Of a DNA stretch of 64,000 nucleotides, positions 1 to 10,000 are shown piece after piece (position 1 is the first letter of the stretch; each line of letters begins with the position of its first letter). The translations under genes and the position numbers were made by a program. Source of the DNA: Apostichopus japonicus (Eukaryota > Echinodermata > Holothuroidea > Aspidochirotida > Stichopodidae); NCBI RefSeq assembly GCF_037975245.1, contig NC_092583.1, forward strand, positions 6,835,264 through 6,899,263. The letters run 5' to 3'. The notes under the pieces were generated by a model. That model saw nothing but the letters and a program-made list of their open reading frames with translations, had not been told where the DNA came from and made no database searches.

Positions 1-154
1 TGGTATCAGGTTGCTCCACCAAAAGGAAAGTCGGATTTCTACTGCAAGCTTTTCCAAAAGATGACAGAAATCGAAGAATTTGAACACGACTCGCTCAAAA
101 CACTACACATACACAACGTTATGAGTGCCTGTAGGCTTACACTGTTGCCAAATT
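1..154 (+). CDS. C-terminal exon of an unidentified gene (partial, runs off left edge)
   Basis: Frame 1 is open from the first base to a TAA at 152-154, giving 50 residues that begin WYQVAPPKGKSDFYCKLF and end ACRLTLLPN. Composition is typical of coding sequence: mixed charged, aromatic and small residues, lysine/glutamate rich in the middle, no low complexity. No acceptor site is visible inside, so the exon probably starts left of the window. I do not recognise the family. No AATAAA polyadenylation signal is seen in the next few hundred bases, so the 3' UTR end cannot be placed. It could also be a fragment of an old retrogene or transposon, and a single short frame cannot exclude chance. Seen: the open frame and stop. 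Inferred: that it is a terminal exon. Confidence 0.45.
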
Positions 155-445
155 AATTGTTATGACCATAGCCTAGGCCTCCTTGATACAGCAAATGACG
201 ATTTTTTTGTTGGTTACCAAATATTTTGCACAAAACTTAGAGCCAGTTGGTTTTAGAACTTGTATCAAATCTAGATCTGCAAGTTTTCTTTTGTGGTAAA
301 ACTGGCGCTGTGTTGTGATTTTACATAAGAGTTGGATGATACAATTACACGGGCTAGCCTGTTATACAACGTCTATTAGTTAGGTCTAGGGCCATGTTAC
401 CAGTACTACTATAGGGTTGCACTGTAACAGAATGTCACCTTTTCC
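155..445. other. No gene seen; putative 3' UTR or flank
   Basis: AT-rich sequence following the stop codon at 152-154. I see no repeat, RNA gene or splice-bounded frame here. Confidence 0.4.
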
Positions 446-788
446 TTGCACTGTAAGACACAAAATTCTAGAAGCTTCGCTACGAAGTTAAGTAGCAGGA
501 TCATCGACATTCAAGATACTTTAAATTATATGAAGGTCTTAATAACGGTGGTTTTGTTTATGCTCAACCGACCAGTTTTGGTTCAGGGTCGTCCAACCGT
601 TCTGCTCGGGGACTTCGCACGGCAGCGACGCGTCTCGGCCATCGGGATCGTTTTACAATTCTTCTGCAAGGGGCTCAATTGATAGGGAAAAACAACGATA
701 TTATCTTCATCACCCTCAAAACTATTTACTCCTCTTCTTCCTTAAGAAAATAATTTTAGTCAAAGCTTACGAATGTCCTGAGAGGTGA
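446..788 (+). other. Coding-like patch with more than one open forward frame
   Basis: The stretch is richer in CpG than its surroundings (notably 590-650), and more than one plus-strand frame is open. One frame is open from an AG at 497-498 to a TAA at 751-753 and includes YAQPTSFGSGSSNRSARG. Another, ending at the TGA at 786-788, includes SHGSDASRPSGSFYNSSARG. The similar serine/glycine/arginine content in two frames suggests either an exon with a frameshift or a short CpG-rich regulatory region that stays open by chance. The relation to the exon at 1-154 is unknown. I do not recognise a domain. Confidence 0.2.
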
Positions 789-925
789 AGTCCTATTTCC
801 TCGGAATCGGAAGATTCGGGAGAAGACAATTGATGAGAAGAGTGTTGTGGTTACATGTTGTTAACTGTATAACGCCGTATCGGTAAACAGCAGGGAGTCG
901 GCTTTGGCTGAAATGGTTCCTTTGA

Positions 926-933
926 TGACGTCA
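926..933. promoter_or_regulatory. Perfect cAMP-response-element palindrome
   Basis: TGACGTCA, the consensus CREB/ATF site, lies 3' of the CpG-richer patch. One 8-mer match is weak evidence for function. Other copies of the word occur near 18778 (inside the pseudogene exon) and 40096. Confidence 0.2.
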
Positions 934-2963
934 GATGAACTGCGGTGGGCAGCTTTGCTTTTTTTTACGAGTGGCAGCTCCAGAGGTCTCTAGGGAATAC
1001 TTTGACAGCGAATTTCTGGCGTTTGAAGCAGTATTTACGGAAAATTGTGCATGGGTGGTGTTGTAGTAATGTAGATAAACCATTCCAAGACATGAAAATT
1101 TTTCATTTCATAACCTCTTTAAGGTTCTGTGCTTATGCACCATACAATTGAGCAGAATTTGACCACAAAATGTCTGCCGTGTCAAGTTCTTTCATACCCC
1201 TAAATTGACACATTCGTTGTAAAGCTCACTGTAGTGTAGGCCTTAGTATACATCCATTGACTTAAGATGCTGTTTGCTATGCTCTGAGCCTCTAAGCTCC
1301 GACTGGTCAGGTTCCAGAGAGCAGTGTTATCATATTGAGGTAATGTTGGTTATTTTTAGGGAGTAAGATTTCCAAATGACCAAAAAATGTGCAAAACTGG
1401 TGGGAGGGTGTTAAAAGCTTAAAAAATACCACAATTTGGTCAGCAAATAGCTGAAATGGATTCAAACTCATGAAATATGTCATTCTGCTTGACTGCAAAA
1501 AGTTTAGGTGGCCTGCTGTGTCGTTGCTAGTAATAATTGAAGGTGCGTCAATTACGGGGGTGCGTCAATTATGAAGCCTTTACTATATATTAATTTCCCC
1601 CACAATGTTTGGCCCAGCAGGACTAGGAGCGCTTAACTGGCTAAGTCACTGCAAGGTTAAAGAATAATTAAGTTAAGTCTCTTGCCATGACTGACAGTTC
1701 AATGATCACATCTATTAATCTTTAGGTCCAGGCCCAATTAAGCCTACTACATATTTGTTCATATCACCACTGCCCACAACAGAGTTCATCATCGTTTTTA
1801 TTAGCCTGGTACTGCGCTTATCAGTGTTTTGAACTATCTACCTGACTACAGTTTTATGATAATTTGTCTGTGCATGCATCGTACAGTACAGTAGGTCGTT
1901 GTTTTGCAGGATACATGGATTGGGTACAGAGACTAATGCTTGGCTAAATGAGGGGACTAAATTGGCATGTTTCTAATATCTATTTTTATCCAAAGCTCTT
2001 CAGAAAATAAACGTGCACTCAAGAATTTCCTGGAAAATTGGGAAATAAAAATATAGCCTGGTTATATGTTGTTGCAAGTATGGAATTTGACCTATGTAGG
2101 GAGAGTGTATTCAACACTGAACATTTGAACTAAGATTGTTTAACACTATGCAAAGTTCTGTCAAGAACTTGAAGCCTTGCAATTTAAGATATATAGTTCA
2201 TGACTGCATTAACTGAAAAATATTGATGTTGAAAATGATGGTATGCCAGGTAGATGGAACAGCAAAGAGTACAGAGTTACAAATAACCTTATAAGTGAAG
2301 AAACAGTTCTAGTGTCCTTGTGTTTGATATTCTCATTTAGACTATTGGAAGTACTTACCTGTCACCCCACAACCAGACCATACAGTACATCCTGTCCCGC
2401 AGAGATTTGCTCAGCTAGACATCGAGTTGTCAACTTACCTTCAAAGTGGTTAAGAGAAAAAAAGGAAATGAATAAATCAGCAAACATTGTGAAATGTTTG
2501 TCAATTTTGTTTTACAAGATATTTCCTTAACTCTTTCAATCAGACAAAGTAGTCTTCTAATTATACAGGAAATTTAGTAACTCAGAAGAGTGCAGCTACA
2601 CTAATTGATGTGATGATTAAGACAACTTAAAATGTATCCGTTCATTGTATCATCACAGCTGAGGAATCTGTAAGAGCAGCCAAGTTGTTTTAACCCACAT
2701 AGGAGATCTCTTTGTTAGGTTGAGGAGTATGTACAACAATGCAGCATCAGATATACAATGGAGTGGAGGGCTATTCCTCCCTCGTGGTGTCCAACAGAGC
2801 TTCTGAAATAACAATATTGGGGTGTAGGCAATTATTTTACAGTGCTCATTGCTTGACAGTCTATGTTGAATTTTTTTGATTTCTTATTATTTAAGTCCCT
2901 CACTTCATCTTACCTGAATGTGAATGCACCCAAACACGATGGTTTCTCCATTACAACTGTTCT
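934..2963. other. No gene seen
   Basis: AT-rich non-coding sequence. Minus-strand GTAAGT donor-like words occur near 2359 and 2448 without a convincing exon attached. Otherwise nothing is recognisable. Confidence 0.4.
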
Positions 2964-2969
2964 TAATTA

Positions 2970-3425
2970 CAGGCATGAGACTCTTCCGTGGAAACGCGGA
3001 TTTCCGATTATTTTTTTTTTCATTTTCGCATTTTTTCTCGTAATTCGCATTTTTTATTATTTTTTTTATTTAATTTTTTTTATTTATTTATTTATTTATT
3101 TTTTGCCGAACATGCTGGACTGTGAAGGGAAGGAACACCGAATTTGACCAGTGGTGGAATCAAGTAGCACAAAGCAAGCAAAAAACCTTTTTTTGGTTCA
3201 AAAAAGCTAATTGGATAAATTATACAAGCAGAAAATCCACACTTTTTTGGCGAGTTACGTGATGTGATAGATTCCATCTAGAGTCCACCATTTTGCATTT
3301 ATGCCCTCCTTACCTGACAAAAAAATTCTAAAGGGGAGGGGGACACCCCCTCCTCTTAAACCCCGCCCCCAGGACGGCGATCGATAAATTTCAGATTTTT
3401 TCTCCCCGGCTCAGTCTCATCCCTG
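2970..3425. mobile_element. 456-bp MITE-like element with CAGGNATGAGACT ends
   Basis: The left end begins CAGGCATGAGACTCTTCCG. The reverse complement of the right end begins CAGGGATGAGACTGAGCCG, so 12 of the first 13 bases agree. The palindromic hexamer TAATTA abuts both ends (2964-2969 and 3426-3431), consistent with a 6-bp target duplication. Because TAATTA is its own complement, a shorter TA, TTA or TAA duplication with longer inverted repeats is equally possible, so I leave the superfamily open. The interior has a T-rich run (about 3006-3100), a short inverted G/C block (about 3335-3370), and no transposase frame. It is non-autonomous. Confidence 0.6.
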
Positions 3426-3431
3426 TAATTA

Positions 3432-6400
3432 GATCAGATCAATCTTTTACGTATTTAAAGTCTTAGTTTGACAAAGACTATGTATGTCGCCCTTATACGT
3501 AAACAGTTTCGGTAACAGCTTCAAGTGGGTGGGGGGGGGGTCACGTATCAATGTACAACAAATTCCTTTATAAACTCAGAAGGAATGATACATTGTGCAA
3601 AGTATTATCTTTGCCTTGTAAAAAATATCCACACCAAATCGATCTATGAAAAGTTTGATGACATTCTAACATGTATTGTTCATCTCACATGAAAACTTTA
3701 TCTTCAGTATTTCATATTAACAGATGATCACTATCCTAACATTGTTAGCTTCATTTCACAACAAAGCCCAGCCACCTCGGAAGTTACCGTGCTGCGATTG
3801 TACTGTATTTGTTTGACATGACTCAGTAAACCATGATGAGAAGTTGCAACCAAGTCCAAACACCTAGTGTAGCTTTCATTTTCATTTGGAGGGAATTGAA
3901 CTATAATATTAAAACAAATTGGTTTTAATTTCAATTACTAAATTCATCTTCACACATTTGCAAATTTTAAATTGCAACAAGGGAATGGGAAGGGGTTGTG
4001 TATGGGGGGAGGGAGGGGGTGTGGGGGTGGGGAGGAAATTTAACCAAGCATTTTGAAATGCTATTCTAAAGCACTCTTGCTCATCAAGACAAATTGTCTC
4101 ATTTAACATGCCTGTTTGTACAGTCGGAACGTCCAGAGAAGTATGTTTGAAAGTTGAAACCTTTAAGCAAGAAATTGTGGCTGATACATAAAAACCTTTA
4201 AAGGGTGTGAAAACTCGCGCAAAAAGAAACATCTAATGCCGGTAATCTGACCTAGTTTCAAATGAGGTGTAACAGAAGTGTGAGACACCTCCATCAATCC
4301 CAGAAAGTACACACACAGCTTGCTACCGTTGGTAATTAGACACTATTGTACAGTCAGTACATACAGCTGCGGTCTATACCCACAGCACAGTGTATAAACG
4401 ATACAGCGATGGACATCTCAGGTCCAGCTAAAGAAAACAAGGTAACACGTTTCATTGCTGTCTGCATTTTAAAGCGACACAAACAAAACGTCACTTGCAA
4501 GCAACAGAAAGTTAACTTTTACAGATGGCCGCATGCGGTTTGGGGCGAGTCTTCAATGCCTTTAAAGGAATGGTGAATACAATTATTGGTTTTCCATCAC
4601 CCACTCCAACCCCTCCTTACACACAACACCTACAGCATACTGTATACATGTACAGGCTCTGTTGATTTACCTCCCATAAAGATCTACATAAGTATTGTTT
4701 ACTGAGATCTGTGAAACAGCAAAATGATTACCACTATACAGGTCCGAAATTTGTAGGGAAAAAATACGTCACTAAGAAATATTCAATTTGGTGAAAGTTT
4801 TGTCATGTGTAATAGAATAATCACAATTTAAAAGTACTGTACAGTGTGGAGATCATGTGAACCATTCCATTTTGACTGTAAAGGCAGGCCTACAGTAGCT
4901 GCATACATATTGTGTGTACAGTGGTTCTTTGAATTGTATTCATACCTTTTGTGTTGATAATGTTAGCATAGCTGCAGGTAGAGCAATACTGACCTCGGTA
5001 CTGACAACATTAGCAGTCATCAATTGTACAAACCGCTATATGTTAAAAAGAAATCTCTGAGATGGCTATTATGGTTATCAATTTACCTCACCCAGACATG
5101 TTAATTGTCTAATTCAGCCTGGTTTAATACATGTGGAAATAATTTGGTCTAATTCAGCTTACAGTACAAGGCAATCATTTGCAAGGTCAGAATTATCTCG
5201 ATAAAACTAACTTCTGAAAATCTTAATTAAAGCATTCCCTAATTTAAGGGGGGACAAAAAATACTGAAGTCCTTTAATTGGAACCCATTCTCAAATGCAG
5301 GTGAAATTGTGTCTGTGCTGTGAAAACACCATTCCTGATAACCATTTTCAATTGCCCATCAAAAAGAACTTTGGGATGTGAGTTCTCTCTCCTTGATATA
5401 TGGTATTTAAAACTACTGGAATTTTGTAGGTTTTTGTCCAGTAAGATTCTTCACATTCCTACCTTGAAACTAAATAGGCCCTTTCTTTGGCTGAACCTAG
5501 CTCCCCCTTTCAGTATTCTTTTACAAGGTGAATGCTTGAATGCTTGTTCTTCTTCTTAAAAGTTACTCAACTGTAATAGTACAGTACCTTTGGAAGCACT
5601 CCTCATTGTGATAGGCAGAGAGCATGATTGTGCTCTTGTTTGGAGTCATGAGGAAGGAATTTGTTTACTTCCCTACCTTTCATCAATGTACAGTAGGGGT
5701 TAGTATATTTATCAGAAAGGTGAATAAACATCCTAGGCTGAAACCTTCTTAGGGGTTAGAAGGACACATTAATCACCAACAAACTATCACAGATCTGGCT
5801 GTTTTATACTAGATGTGAATCAAATATATAGTCATCATTTAGGAAATAACATACTGTACCCTTCGAATTTAAATGTGGCACCTTGGTTTAATACTAGATT
5901 CTGATCCAGGCTGTAAATTGTCATCAGAATTGCCTATCTACTGATTCTTATCTTAATTATTGAAGATGAAATCTTTTCAAACATATAGAATTAGACCCCC
6001 CAATGGAATTTGTTTGATTGTAGAGAACTAATGCTATGTAGGCAGTGTGGCATGAGTTCCTAATGTAAGACACTAGACGTAGTCCTGGCATAAGTGGCCT
6101 TTTCTAATGCTATTGGTATTAGTTTCGGGGTACTGTTAATCAGAGCCAACTTGGATGAACTGGAAAACATGGCTTTGACGATATCATACGTGTGTATACA
6201 ATATCGCATCCCGAGTGTGGGGTTTAACAATGAACCTGAGACCAAAGCCCTCACTATGAATATGCAAACATTCGTTGTGACCATTTTGTCATTGTGTACT
6301 TAATATGCTCAGCCTCTTTAATTTGTCGCTGATCCACCTTAGGTTCTCAAACATGCATGTGTGGCACACTTTGAATCAGGTTTATTAAAGTTTTAAACTT

Positions 6401-6718
6401 TATTAAATTTCCTTGAAAATGTCAAAAGCATTACATATACTGTATCCCATTATTGTGTTTGTAGCACAAGTCACCGAGATGGTAAAAAAAAACATAAACA
6501 GCAATGAGTAGGGTATTGTGATGTTTGCTCTTCTCTGGCAGAAACACCTGTTTCACTCTCCCTTCTTTATGAGCAAATCATTGTAGTATATTGACATGAG
6601 TCATGGTAAGTAACTTCTTAGAAAGTATCAGCAGATCAGGAGATAACATGTATATTAATAGTTAAACAGGAAAAACAGACTAAATATTCATTTGTTTCAC
6701 ACATACTGTAGTACGGTG
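3432..6718. other. No gene confirmed; G-rich simple sequence inside
   Basis: Contains a G-run near 3531-3541 and a G-rich strand at about 3990-4035 that could form a quadruplex. A short ATG frame at 4409-4441 (MDISGPAKENK) runs into GTAACA and might be a tiny first exon, but nothing supports it. At 6060-6303 both strands are open for about 70 codons, with no recognised family. Confidence 0.35.
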
Positions 6719-6808
6719 ATCTGTGTTAGTGTTGACTTTGTTGACTTTGTTTTCACCTCTTTCTACAGGATCACTGGTGGGGTTTTTTGAGTGTTAGTGT
6801 TGGACTCT

Positions 6809-6816
6809 ATATATTT
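6809..6816 (+). promoter_or_regulatory. TATA box of the 5' LTR
   Basis: TATATATT preceded by GGACTC, about 85 bp into the LTR, with the identical word at 11606-11613 in the 3' LTR. This is a plausible RNA polymerase II core promoter, by analogy with other LTR elements. Confidence 0.45.
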
Positions 6817-6832
6817 TTAATCAAGCGAATAT

Positions 6833-6921
6833 TCAAGTGAACAATCAAGTGAACCAATTCAAGTGAACCTTCAAGTGAACCAATTCAAGTGATCATTCAA
6901 GTGAACTTTTCAAGTGAACTT
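6833..6921 (+). promoter_or_regulatory. Seven tandem TCAAGTGAAC words in the LTR
   Basis: Six exact copies and one variant (TCAAGTGATC) of TCAAGTGAAC, separated by 0-4 bases, lie just 3' of the TATA-like word. The same block is present in the 3' LTR. The TCAAGTG core matches the TYAAGTG consensus of NK-2 class homeodomain proteins. Clustered short repeats in an LTR often act as enhancers, but binding here is inferred. Confidence 0.4.
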
Positions 6922-7031
6922 TCACGGGAACATTATGGTGAACTAGTGTATACAAATAGTGAGCGTATTATATTAGCCTGTGTAAAGGAACTCAGAACAG
7001 TTTGATTTTTATTTAAATACCCTCTTTAACA

Positions 7032-7043
7032 TGGTAGCAGAGC
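7032..7043 (+). other. Primer-binding site for initiator tRNA-Met
   Basis: TGGTAGCAGAGC follows the 5' LTR directly. Its first 11 bases are the complement of the 3' end of animal initiator tRNA-Met (...CTCTGCTACCA), the usual primer of copia elements. Confidence 0.85.
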
Positions 7044-7064
7044 GAGGTTGCTGAAATAAACACA

Positions 7065-10000
7065 ATGGCGAATTTTAAGACCCCACCAGTCTTTAGTGAA
7101 GCAAAACCATATTCAAGATGGATTGAAGAAGTTAAAGCATGGCAAGAAGTTACCGACCTTAAGAAAGAGAAGCATGGCTTAGCCGTAGCTCTATCATTAC
7201 CAGAAGAAGGAGCTAAATCTATCAGAGATAAAGTGTTTAACGAAATTGATCTGGAGGATTTGAAGAAGGAAACTGGTGTTTCCACTCTTATCAAATTCAT
7301 GGACAATGTTTTTAAGAAGGATGAGCTATCAGCTGCATATGAGGCTTATACCTCATTTGACCGTTACAGGAGACAGACAGAGACAACAATGGAGGAATTT
7401 GTGACAGAATTTGAGAAGTTGTACAATAAAACAAAGAAATACAAGATGGAGCTACCCAAACCAGTCCTCGTATTCAAACTTCTTGAGAGTGCTCAATTAG
7501 AGCACAAAGACCGACAATTGGTGCTTACTGCAGTGGACTATAAAGAACCTGATAAGATGTTTGAGCAAATGCAGAACTCCTTGAAGAAATTCTTTGGGCA
7601 ACAATCAATGCCTCCACCTGAGGCCAAACAAGGAGTGGCTGTCAAGACAGAGCCAACATTCCTTACAACACAAGAGACAGCTTTCTTCACTGGAAGAGGG
7701 GGCTATAGAGGAACAGGGCGTGGAAGATATGGTTACAGACAGTCAGGTGCTCCAAATTATGAGAGACCAAACACTTCTGGAAGAGGTCGAGGCAGTAGAG
7801 GAGGTGGGCGAAATATGAGGGGCACTGCAAAACACCTTAACCCTATTGGCCCTGATGGTTATCCATTAAAGTGCAGTAGCTGTGAGTCAATCAGACATCT
7901 GCTGAAAGATTGTCCTGATTCTTATGAAAATATGCAGAAGAGGGTGTTTAAGGCAGATGTTAAGGACGAAGAGGCTGTTTTGTTTACGGGTAATAAACAA
8001 ATAGAGACAGAAGTTCTAATGAATGAGGCTGTGGGTGCTGCCATCCTTGATAGTGCATGTAGTTCTACCGTGGCTGGTCAGTCTTGGATGACATGTTATC
8101 TGGATATGCTTGATGAAGAGAAACAGGCCAGAGTGATGAGAAGTAAGAGTGACACGGTATTCAAATTTGGTGGTGGGAAGCGCTTGAAGTCCATAGAAAA
8201 AGTCACCATTCCCTGTGAAATTGCAGGAGTTAAATGCCAAATAACCACAGATGTTGTAGACAGTGATATTCCCCTCCTCCTTGGTAAACCAGCAATGAAG
8301 AAAGCTAAAGTGAAACTTGATTTGGAGAATGATTGCGCCACAATCTTTGGAGAAACAGTTGAATTACAGTGTACCTCATCTGGGCATTACTGCGTCCCTT
8401 TAGTTGAAACTACCATGCCCATTGGTGATACAGTTGAAGCTTTACTGTCAGTAGATGAGAGGAGTACAGAAGAAAACAGAAAAAGAATTGAAAAGCTGCA
8501 CAAGCAGTTTGCTCACCCGACTGCACAGAAGCTAAAATACCTGTTGGAAGATGCTGACGTGTCTGACAAGACAACTTTGGATTTAGTTGATGATGTTGTC
8601 TCTAAGTGTGAAGTCTGCAAGCAATACAAGAAGACACCACCAAGGCCTGTTGTTGGTCTACCTTTGGCCAAAGAGTTTAATGAAGTGGTGGCATTAGATC
8701 TCAAAGAGTGGAAGAGTGGCATATACTTTCTACATATTATTGATGTCGCAACACGTTTTAGTGTTGCTGGTGTTATTCGTCACAAGACCCCAAAGGTGAT
8801 TATTGAGAAGGTGATGAAACTATGGATTAGAAGTGGTATGGGTGCACCCAAAAAGTTTCTCTCAGATAATGGTGGAGAATTTGCCAATGAAGAATTCAGA
8901 GACATGGCTGAAAACCTAAATATCGAGATATGGAATACTGCAGGATACAGTCCTTGGCAAAATGGCCTTTGTGAGAGAAATCATGCTGTTGTTGATAATT
9001 GTGTTGAGAAGATCTTGGAGGACTACCCCAACATGGATATAGAACTTGCTCTTGTGTGGGCTGTGAATGCAAAAAACTCATTGCAGATGGTGTACGGATA
9101 TAGTCCCTATCAGCTGGTGTTCGGTAGAAATCCCAATCTACCGTCTGTACTGACTGACAAAGCTCCAGCTTTACATGGCACTACAGTGAGTGAAATCTTT
9201 GCAAAGCATTTAAATGTGCTTCATTCAAGCCGTAAAGCATTCATTCAAGCTGAAGCCTCAGAGAAAATCAGACGGGCACTCCGACATAAGATAAGAAGCT
9301 CTGGTGAAGTGTACCAACCTGGTGACAAGGTGTTTTACAAGCGAGATGGTAGTACCAAATGGAGAGGACCAGGTAAAGTCTTGGGACAAGATGGTAAGGT
9401 GGTATTTGTTCGCCATGGTAGTGTATATGTAAGGGTGCATCCCTGCAGATTAACAAGAGTTGGTGAAGAGTTCAACAGATCATCTGAAAGTGATCTCAGG
9501 CATGAGTTACCCAATGAAGGGAATGATGTTGGTTCCCAACATGAATCAAAGAGTGAAGTTGAAGACATGCCTGTTCATCCAACAGTGGAGGAAGATGATA
9601 ATGTTGACATTCCTCAAACTGTTACTGGAGATGATAATGAGGAAAGAGATGCTAACAGAAATCAACATCAAGTTTACCAGAGGAACAGAATACACTCTGT
9701 TCAAACACTACCAAAGGTGAAACAGAATATCACATACTTACCAACAGGTAAAGACACATGGATTGAATGTGAGGTTGTAAGGAGATCAGGAAAGGCCACT
9801 GGAAAATACCGTAACTGGTTTTATGTGAAGAATAAAGATGGTTCAGATATTCAAGAACTTGATTTTGAAAATGATGTGGAAGACTGGAAGGTAATAGAAG
9901 ACAGTTCAAATGAGCCAGACATTTCTAACTCCAGGGAAGAGGCTAATGTAGGTTTTATACCAGTTCACAGGCATGAAGAGGCAGAAGTTAAACTGGCTAA

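Larger units (their letters stand above)
6724..7031 (+). repeat. 5' LTR of the copia element
   Basis: 308 bp, TGTTAG...TTAACA, directly repeated at 11521-11828 with a single substitution. It carries the TATA-like word and the CAAGTG array listed separately, so it should hold the element's promoter. U3/R/U5 borders cannot be fixed from sequence alone. Confidence 0.97.

Noticed and set aside
4409-4441. Tiny ATG exon MDISGPAKENK before GTAACA
   Set aside because: Too short and no following exon identified. The donor is non-optimal.
6060-6303. Overlapping ~70-codon frames on both strands
   Set aside because: No splice signals, no recognisable domain, and mutual overlap makes chance the simplest explanation.
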